Assembly (NCBI GenBank): GCA_902510655.1
Contig: CABXBY010000005.1
Location: 1 to 49,308 of the forward strand
Direction: 5' to 3'
DNA length: 49,308 nt
From: an uncultured Bacteroidota bacterium
GTDB lineage: Bacteria; Bacteroidota; Bacteroidia; Flavobacteriales; Flavobacteriaceae
Positions 43,713 through 49,308 of this stretch are shown piece after piece; position 1 is the stretch's first letter; each line of letters starts with the position of its first letter. The notes under the pieces were generated by a model. It saw only the letters and a program-made list of their open reading frames with translations, did not search any database and was not told the DNA's origin. The position numbers and the translations under genes are program-made.

Positions 43713-44864
43713 GTGAATTTAAATAAAGTATATCTTTCTTTAGGAAGTAATTTAGGAGATAAAATCAAGAATCTTCAAAGTGCGATAAACTTAATTGATA
43801 CTAACATTGGAGATGTTTTATCAATTTCAAATGTTTATCAAACAAAATCTGTAGGTTTTAAGGGAGATGATTTTTTTAATTGCTGTATTTGTATTGTCAC
43901 AAATCATAGTCCTAATTTCTTATTAGATAAGTTGTTAGAAATTGAGTTAAGTGAGGGAAGAATTAGATCAAGTTCAAATGAATATGAGTCGAGATTGATT
44001 GATATTGATATTTTATTATATGAAGACAGGATTATTAATGAAAATAACTTAACAATTCCTCATCCAAGAATGCACCTAAGGAATTTTGTTTTATATCCTC
44101 TATTTGATATTGCAAAAAGTAAAATACATCCAAAATGTAATGATACGATTGCTAAGCTCTTAAATAAGTTAAAATCTAAAGAAATATTAAAATGTGATAA
44201 AGAACTGTTATTACCAGTTTTATCAAAATTACAATTATTTAAAAATATTGTAATTGAAGGGAATATTGGAGTTGGCAAAACATCACTTTCAAAAAAACTT
44301 TCTAATGATTTAAATAAAGAATTAATCATTGAGGGTTTTATGGACAACCCATTTCTTGAAAAATATTATAATAATCCTGAGAGATATGCTTTAAATGTTG
44401 AGCTTACTTTTTTAACTGATCGTTGTCGTCAACTTAATAATTTCAATAATCAGATGAATTTTTTTAGTTCAGGAATAATTGCAGATTATGATATTTTTAA
44501 ATCTCTTGTTTTTGCAGGTGTTTCTTTAAATGAGATTGATTTTAATCTGTTTAGAAATATTTTTTACTTTATGACTAAAGATTTATTCAAGTCTGATTTG
44601 GTAATTTATCTAATGCAATCTTCTGATCAACTTTTAAAAAATATTAGCAAAAGGGGAAGAAGTTTTGAAAAAACTATAAGTAGAAATTATTTAGATAAAA
44701 TAAATACTGCTTATTTAAAACATATTAAAACTAGTTCTGATTTAAATGTCGTTTATATAGATGTTTCTGATTTAGATTTTGTTGAATCTGATGAAGATTA
44801 CATGAAACTATTATTCAGAATTAAGAATACTTTAACTAAGTCTTTTAAAGAATTCCCATATTAA
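43713..44864 (+). CDS. folK: Fusion: HPPK (FolK) plus deoxynucleoside kinase
   Basis: 383 residues in two enzymes. Residues 1-160 are 6-hydroxymethyl-7,8-dihydropterin pyrophosphokinase (folate pathway): YLSLGSNLGDK at 7-17, VYQTKSVGF near 41-49, ESRLIDIDILLYED near 92-105 and IPHPRMHLRNFVLYPL at 115-130. Residues about 177-383 are a deoxynucleoside kinase: P-loop GNIGVGKTS at 183-191, DNPFLEKYYNNPERYA near 211-226 and an RGRSFE lid segment near 315. The start is a GTG. HPPK-kinase fusions are known in Bacteroidota. Its 3' end overlaps the convergent methylase gene by 33 bases. Confidence 0.9.
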   Translation: MNLNKVYLSLGSNLGDKIKNLQSAINLIDTNIGDVLSISNVYQTKSVGFKGDDFFNCCICIVTNHSPNFLLDKLLEIELSEGRIRSSSNEYESRLIDIDILLYEDRIINENNLTIPHPRMHLRNFVLYPLFDIAKSKIHPKCNDTIAKLLNKLKSKEILKCDKELLLPVLSKLQLFKNIVIEGNIGVGKTSLSKKLSNDLNKELIIEGFMDNPFLEKYYNNPERYALNVELTFLTDRCRQLNNFNNQMNFFSSGIIADYDIFKSLVFAGVSLNEIDFNLFRNIFYFMTKDLFKSDLVIYLMQSSDQLLKNISKRGRSFEKTISRNYLDKINTAYLKHIKTSSDLNVVYIDVSDLDFVESDEDYMKLLFRIKNTLTKSFKEFPY

Positions 44865-45359
44865 AATACCTGAGCACACGGAAATATTTAAAGAGTGTTT
44901 TGTGCCAAACTGAGGAATTTCAATTACTTCATCAGATAAATTAATCGCATTTTCAGAGACGCCTTTAACTTCATTTCCAAAAATTAAAGCATGCTTTAAG
45001 TTTTTATCTAAACTAAAAGAAGTTAGTTTTTTTGATTTATCAGCTTGTTCAACACTCCAAATAAAAAATTTATCTTTTTTTAGTTTAATTAAAAGATCAG
45101 AAATATCTTCATGGTATTCCCAATCTACACTTTCAGTTGATCCTAAAGCGGTTTTATGGATATCCTTGTGAGGAGGACTTGCAGTAATTCCACATAAATA
45201 AATTTTTTCAATCAAAAACGCGTCACTTGTTCTAAATACTGATCCAATATTATTTAAACTTCTTATATCGTCAAGAATAATAGTTAGTTTAGTCTTTTCT
45301 GATTTTTTAAATTCATCAATACCTTTTCTGTTAAGCTCGATGTTTTTTAATTTTCTCAT
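44832..45359 (-). CDS. TrmH/SpoU family RNA 2'-O-methyltransferase
   Basis: 175-residue SPOUT methyltransferase without an extra RNA-binding domain. All three motifs are present: NNIGSVFRTSDAF near 35-47, the SAM-knot LIFGNEVKGVS near 125-135, and IPQFGTKHSLNISV near 148-161. It methylates a ribose in tRNA or rRNA; which site cannot be told. The gene is complete, divergent from mutS and convergent with the folK fusion. Confidence 0.92.
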   Translation of the reverse strand: MRKLKNIELNRKGIDEFKKSEKTKLTIILDDIRSLNNIGSVFRTSDAFLIEKIYLCGITASPPHKDIHKTALGSTESVDWEYHEDISDLLIKLKKDKFFIWSVEQADKSKKLTSFSLDKNLKHALIFGNEVKGVSENAINLSDEVIEIPQFGTKHSLNISVCSGILIWEFFKRLS

Positions 45360-45445
45360 AAATTCAATCTCATATTTATTAAGATTCTACAAAGTAATAG
45401 ATTAAAAAATTAATTAATGCTATTTTAGCTTTAATTCATACAGAC

Positions 45446-48031
45446 TTGGAAAAGAAAGTAACACCCTTAATGCGTCAATATTATAAAATAAAGGATAAAT
45501 ACCCTGACGCCTTATTATTATTTAGAGTAGGCGACTTTTACGAAACATTTCATGATGATGCAGTTAAGGCTTCTTCAATTTTAGGAATAATATTAACAAA
45601 ACGCGGAGCTGGAAGTAACAGCGAAACAAAATTGGCAGGGTTTCCTCATCATTCACTAAATACATATCTACATAAATTAGTTAAAGCAGGAGAGCGTGTT
45701 GCCATATGTGAGCAATTAGAAGATCCAAAAAAAACCAAATCTATTGTCAAAAGAGGGGTTACTGAACTAATTACACCTGGAGTTGCTTTAAATGACGGAA
45801 TTTTAGAACAAAAATCTAATAATTTTTTAGCATCTGTTTTCAATATTAAAAATCATTATGGGGTATCTTTTTTAGACATATCAACTGGAGAATTATTAAT
45901 AGCTGAAGGAAATTTAGAATATGTTAAAAATCTTCTATCTAACTACGATGCTAAAGAGATTTTAGTTTGTAAAAAAAACAAATCTACTTTTACCAATGAA
46001 TTCGGGAATTATAGCTCAATATTTTATTTTGATGATTGGGTTTTTAATAAAGACTTTGCATTAGAAAAAATTAAAAATCATTTCGATGTTTCCAATTTAA
46101 AAGGATTTGGAATAAATGAAAGCAACGTAGGGCTTTTAGCCTGTGGATCTATTTTACATTATTTAGATGAAACTCAGCATAAAAAATTAGAACATATTAT
46201 TAAAATAAATCAGATAATTGACAGTAGTCATGTCTGGATGGATCAATTTACAGTTGCTAATTTAGAATTGATTTATAGTAACTCAAAAGAGGGGAAATCA
46301 CTTATTGACATAATTGATTATACATCTAGCCCAATGGGTGCAAGGATGTTAAAAAGATGGCTTATTCATCCCTTACTTGATTTGAAAAAATTAAATTTTA
46401 GACATAGTTCAGTTGATGAAATAATAAAAAATAAAGACTTGTTATTTAGTCTTCAATCGGAATTACGATCACTTTCAGATTTAGAAAGAATAATTGCTAA
46501 AGTCGTTACATTTAAAATTTCACCAAGAGAATTAGTTCAATTAAAAGAATCTTTAACTAAAGTCAAATCTATAAAAGATCTCTTGTCAGATAAGTCCTTA
46601 ATAAATTTAAACAAAATTAATTCTTCTCTAGATTGCTGTGAATCTATTATAAAGTTGTTAGAACAAACTTTGAGTAATGAAGCTCCAGTAAATATTAAAA
46701 AAGGAAATGTTATAAAAGAAAACTTTAATTCAGAATTAGATGAATTGAGAAGTTTGTCTATTTCAGGAAAAGACTATCTAAACAAAATTTTAGAAAGAGA
46801 AAAAAACAATACTGGAATAACATCACTAAAAATAAGTTTTAATAACGTTTTTGGATATTTTATTGAGGTTAGAAACATACATAAAGATAAAGTACCGGAG
46901 GATTGGATTCGTAAACAAACTTTAGTAAATGCTGAAAGATATATAACAAGTGAATTGAAAGATTATGAAGCTAAAATTTTAGGAGCGGAAGAAAAAATTT
47001 CAGTTCTAGAATCAAAACTTTTTGAAGATCTAATTATTGAATTAGTTAAAGATGTAGAAGTAATTCAAAATAATTCTTTTTGGTTAGCTAATTTGGATTG
47101 TCTTGTCGGATTTGCAAATTTAGCTTTGAAAGCTAAATACACTAAACCAATACTTAATAATTCAAAGGACTTAGAAATTACGAAAGGCAGGCATCCTGTT
47201 ATTGAATCACAGCTTCCACAAGACAGTCCTTATATTCCTAATGATCTAAAGCTTTGTGATAAAACCAATCAAATTTTGATGATAACTGGGCCAAACATGT
47301 CTGGAAAATCAGCAATTTTAAGACAAACTGCACTGATTGTATTATTAGCTCAAATTGGTAGTTTTGTTCCTGCTGAAAAAGCAAAAATTGGCATTATTGA
47401 TAAGATTTTTACAAGAGTTGGAGCTAGTGATAATATATCAGCTGGGGAATCTACTTTTATGGTTGAAATGAACGAATCTGCTTCAATTATTAATAATATT
47501 TCTAAAAACAGTTTAGTTCTTTTAGACGAAATTGGAAGAGGAACAAGCACTTACGACGGTATTTCAATTGCTTGGGCAATAGCAGAATTTCTACATGATC
47601 ATCCGTATAAGCCTAAAACATTATTTGCAACTCATTATCACGAGCTTAATATGATGGCTGATTCTTTTGAAAGAATAAATAATGTAAATGTTTCTGTTAA
47701 GGAAACAAAAAACAGTGTGATATTTTTAAGAAAACTTGTTCCAGGTGGAAGCGCCCATAGTTTTGGAATTCATGTTGCTCAAATGGCTGGAATGCCAAAA
47801 GGATTGATTTTGTCAGCAAAGAAAATGTTAAAAAAATTAGAGAAATCTCATAATGTTGGAAATGATATTTCAAAAGACAACGAATCTGAAATGCAGCTAA
47901 GTTTTTTTAATTTAGATAACTCTAAACTTGAGGAATTAAAAGAAGATTTAATATCATTAAATATTGATGAATTAACCCCTATTGAGGCATTAATTAAATT
48001 AAATGAAATAAAAAGAATTTTAAAATCTTAA
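45446..48031 (+). CDS. mutS: DNA mismatch repair protein MutS
   Basis: 861 residues, full length. The mismatch-reading FYE (Phe31, Glu33) sits in LLFRVGDFYETFHDDA. The clamp and lever helices occupy the middle. The ATPase domain has Walker A GPNMSGKS near 615-622, Walker B LLDEIGRGTSTYDG near 692-705 and TLFATHYHEL near 728-737. The C-terminal ELTPIEALIKLNEIKR completes the protein. Translation starts at a TTG (45446): no in-frame ATG lies near it, and starting there gives the usual KVTPLMRQYY opening. Confidence 0.95.
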   Translation: MEKKVTPLMRQYYKIKDKYPDALLLFRVGDFYETFHDDAVKASSILGIILTKRGAGSNSETKLAGFPHHSLNTYLHKLVKAGERVAICEQLEDPKKTKSIVKRGVTELITPGVALNDGILEQKSNNFLASVFNIKNHYGVSFLDISTGELLIAEGNLEYVKNLLSNYDAKEILVCKKNKSTFTNEFGNYSSIFYFDDWVFNKDFALEKIKNHFDVSNLKGFGINESNVGLLACGSILHYLDETQHKKLEHIIKINQIIDSSHVWMDQFTVANLELIYSNSKEGKSLIDIIDYTSSPMGARMLKRWLIHPLLDLKKLNFRHSSVDEIIKNKDLLFSLQSELRSLSDLERIIAKVVTFKISPRELVQLKESLTKVKSIKDLLSDKSLINLNKINSSLDCCESIIKLLEQTLSNEAPVNIKKGNVIKENFNSELDELRSLSISGKDYLNKILEREKNNTGITSLKISFNNVFGYFIEVRNIHKDKVPEDWIRKQTLVNAERYITSELKDYEAKILGAEEKISVLESKLFEDLIIELVKDVEVIQNNSFWLANLDCLVGFANLALKAKYTKPILNNSKDLEITKGRHPVIESQLPQDSPYIPNDLKLCDKTNQILMITGPNMSGKSAILRQTALIVLLAQIGSFVPAEKAKIGIIDKIFTRVGASDNISAGESTFMVEMNESASIINNISKNSLVLLDEIGRGTSTYDGISIAWAIAEFLHDHPYKPKTLFATHYHELNMMADSFERINNVNVSVKETKNSVIFLRKLVPGGSAHSFGIHVAQMAGMPKGLILSAKKMLKKLEKSHNVGNDISKDNESEMQLSFFNLDNSKLEELKEDLISLNIDELTPIEALIKLNEIKRILKS

Positions 48032-48047
48032 TTAAACTTATTATTAG

Positions 48048-48078
48048 TTACTTTTTTTGAATTTTTATTTTACATTTG
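48048..48078 (+). promoter_or_regulatory. Promoter of the tRNA-Gly/tRNA-Leu unit
   Basis: TTA at 48048-48050, 20 bases, then TACATTTG at 48071-48078, an exact -7 match. The tRNA-Gly begins 12 bases after the box, so the 5' leader is only a few bases. Confidence 0.7.
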
Positions 48079-48089
48079 CAATCCAATTT

Positions 48090-48161
48090 GCGAAAGTAGC
48101 TCAGGGGTAGAGCATCACCTTGCCAAGGTGGAGGTCGCGGGTTCAAATCCCGTCTTTCGCT
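48090..48161 (+). tRNA. tRNA-Gly (anticodon GCC)
   Basis: 72-base cloverleaf. The acceptor GCGAAAG pairs with CTTTCGC, discriminator T; the D-arm is GCTC..GAGC. The anticodon stem-loop TCACC-TTGCCAA-GGTGG has anticodon GCC. The T-arm is GCGGG-TTCAAAT-CCCGT. CCA is not encoded. U73 and the GCC anticodon fit glycine. Confidence 0.97.
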
Positions 48162-48174
48162 CTGAAAAGATACT

Positions 48175-48260
48175 GCTCGAGTGGTGGAATTGGTAGACAC
48201 GTTGGACTTAAAATCCAATGAACAGTAATGTTCGTATGGGTTCAAGTCCCATCTCGAGTA
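48175..48260 (+). tRNA. tRNA-Leu (anticodon TAA)
   Basis: 86-base class II tRNA. Acceptor GCTCGAG pairs with CTCGAGT (G-U at the first pair, as in other Leu-UAA tRNAs), discriminator A. The D-loop is GGTGGAATTGGTAGAC, the anticodon loop CTTAAAA, and the long variable arm GAACAGTAATGTTC. The T-arm is ATGGG-TTCAAGT-CCCAT. CCA is not encoded. It lies 13 bases after tRNA-Gly and is probably processed from the same transcript. Confidence 0.97.
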
Positions 48261-48262
48261 CT

Positions 48263-48305
48263 AAACAGGAGACATTAGAAATTTTGTCTCCTGTTTTATT
48301 TTTAA
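48263..48305 (+). terminator. Rho-independent terminator after the tRNAs
   Basis: A perfect 12-bp stem, AAACAGGAGACA (48263-48274) with TGTCTCCTGTTT (48285-48296), a 10-base loop and a following ATTTTT tract. It begins two bases after the tRNA-Leu discriminator. Confidence 0.9.
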
Positions 48306-48339
48306 CAATTTGTAACACATTAATTTTCTTGTAGATGTA

Positions 48340-48375
48340 CCCAAAACTTTCCTTAAACTTTGGGGCTCAATATTT
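48340..48375 (+). promoter_or_regulatory. Repeat-rich region upstream of the GH16 gene
   Basis: In the 153-base gap between the tRNA terminator and the GH16 ATG. Two AAACTTT copies (48344-48350, 48355-48361) lie 11 bases apart, one helical turn. CCCAAA (48340-48345) and TTTGGG (48359-48364) form a weak dyad. The 17-mer at 48359-48375 recurs with one mismatch at 18305-18321. No clear promoter could be placed. Confidence 0.4.
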
Positions 48376-48458
48376 TCTTTCGCCAAATTCCATTTTTTCT
48401 TCAAATACCGAAATCAATAATTTGTTTTAAAGAATTATATTTATATAACATATTAATT

Positions 48459-49307
48459 ATGAAAAAATTAATTCTACTCTTATTATTTTCTCAATCAATA
48501 GTTTTATCACAAGAAAGTATTAAACCTTATATGCCACTAAGTGGATCTTGGGTTCTAGATAAATCGTTTAGTGACGAGTTCAATAAATCTAATTTAGATG
48601 AAGCAATGTGGTGGGATTTTAATCCTGCATGGCATGGTAGAAAACCTTCACATTTTGCACGATCAAACGTTAAAGTAAAAAAAGGGTTATTAAGATTATC
48701 TGCCAAAAATTTAGATCCTAAAAAAGTTAGTATTCAGGACAAATCCAGAGGATATGATAAATTTAGCACTGCAATTATAAAGAGCAAAAAAAAAAGTTAT
48801 TATGGATATTATGAAGCCAGAGCAAAGTCAATGAAAGCAGCTGTTTGTAATGCATTTTGGTTATATGACCCATTAGTTGAATCTGTTAAATATAGAGAAG
48901 GAGAATATTCTGAAGAGATTGATATTTTTGAAGTTTTTGGAAAAGCAAATAAAAAAGAAAATCAAAGAGCATATTATGCAGCAGTACATCGTTATCAAAC
49001 TCCCTATGTAGAATCCATGGTCAATAAAAAAAAATATAAGTTAGAAAATAGGTTTACTCGATTAGAAGTTCCATTTGATTTTTATGAAGACTTTCATATT
49101 TATGGATTACTTTGGATGCCAGATAAATTAGTTTGGTATTTTGATGGTAAAGAAGTTTTTAGAAGAAAAAACGATTTTTTTAAAAGACCACTACATATAA
49201 TATTTGACGCAGAAATTATGGAAAAATGGGACGGGCTTCCTGACAGAGAAGACCTACCAAGTACTTTTGAAGTTGATTATGTAAGAGTTTGGCGACCTAT
49301 TAATTAA
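48459..49307 (+). CDS. Secreted GH16 glycoside hydrolase, agarase/porphyranase-like
   Basis: 282 residues. The ATG at 48459 opens the signal peptide MKKLILLLLFSQSIVLSQ; a longer reading from 48360 would put 33 residues before it. The GH16 domain fills the rest: FSDEFNKSNLDEAMWW near 37-52, GRKPSHFARSNVKVKKGLLRLSA split around 60-82, YYGYYEARAK near 114-123, and the catalytic EIDIFE with Glu153 (nucleophile), Asp155 and Glu158 (acid/base). It ends STFEVDYVRVWRPIN. The ExDxxE form and the WHGRKP opening resemble beta-agarases and porphyranases that cut red-algal galactans; the exact substrate is inference. No T9SS sorting domain or carbohydrate-binding module follows. Confidence 0.88.
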   Translation: MKKLILLLLFSQSIVLSQESIKPYMPLSGSWVLDKSFSDEFNKSNLDEAMWWDFNPAWHGRKPSHFARSNVKVKKGLLRLSAKNLDPKKVSIQDKSRGYDKFSTAIIKSKKKSYYGYYEARAKSMKAAVCNAFWLYDPLVESVKYREGEYSEEIDIFEVFGKANKKENQRAYYAAVHRYQTPYVESMVNKKKYKLENRFTRLEVPFDFYEDFHIYGLLWMPDKLVWYFDGKEVFRRKNDFFKRPLHIIFDAEIMEKWDGLPDREDLPSTFEVDYVRVWRPIN

Positions 49308-49308
49308 A

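Noticed and set aside
48048-48245. 65-codon minus-strand frame across the tRNA genes
   Set aside because: It is the reverse translation of tRNA-Gly and its flanks, a frequent false gene.
48360-48458. 33-residue N-terminal extension of the GH16 protein
   Set aside because: The signal peptide begins at the internal ATG at 48459.

Overview
The window is strongly AT-rich and gene-dense. It reads as part of the chromosome of a marine member of the Flavobacteriaceae (Bacteroidota). The evidence is an intact sprA gene (type IX secretion translocon), the order nadK-DUF6089-uppS-bamA-ompH-ompH-murI, a Bacteroidota-type subunit III with a soluble insert, a folK/deoxynucleoside kinase fusion, a GH16 enzyme of the red-algal-polysaccharide type, and promoters of the Bacteroidota TTG-N19-21-TAnnTTTG form instead of -35/-10 boxes. 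Ribosome-binding sites are mostly just A-rich. Several starts are TTG or GTG. No stretch over 300 bases lacks a gene, and I see no insertion sequence, prophage, CRISPR array or integrase.

Layout. 1-1512 (minus, cut by the left edge): secreted adhesin with a C-type-lectin fold. 1608-12401: malic enzyme, ruvA, the 7.1-kb sprA, gcvH and a VanZ-like gene. 12448-18171: tonB, then heme O synthase, two oxidase subunit III genes, subunit IV, an inactive SCO-like protein, a true SCO protein, DUF420 and a small CxxC membrane protein, i.e. an oxidase assembly/subunit cluster without subunits I and II. 18173-21242: two small regulatory loci, a PadR/PspC operon with a strong promoter and palindromic operator, and a membrane protein/winged-helix pair whose promoter carries a 14-bp palindrome. 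21369-27836: MacAB/TolC-type tripartite exporter with two different permeases, then tsaB.

27826-35750 (minus): NfuA-like Fe-S protein, murI, two Skp/OmpH chaperones, bamA, uppS, DUF6089 and nadK, an envelope-biogenesis block. 35817-40602: pdxJ, an alpha/beta hydrolase, trigger factor, clpP and clpX (protein folding and turnover). 40599-48031: GH3-type adenylating enzyme, DUF2797, YhhQ queuosine-precursor transporter, folK-dNK fusion, SPOUT rRNA/tRNA methylase and mutS. 48048-48305: tRNA-Gly(GCC) and tRNA-Leu(UAA) with their own promoter and terminator. 48459-49307: secreted GH16 glycosidase.

Most of the window is conserved flavobacterial housekeeping. The least explained parts are the PadR/PspC locus, with two previously easy-to-miss tiny ORFs and a compound operator; the palindrome-controlled winged-helix pair; the SCO-like protein without copper ligands; and the fact that all four convergent gene pairs overlap at their 3' ends with no terminator between them.
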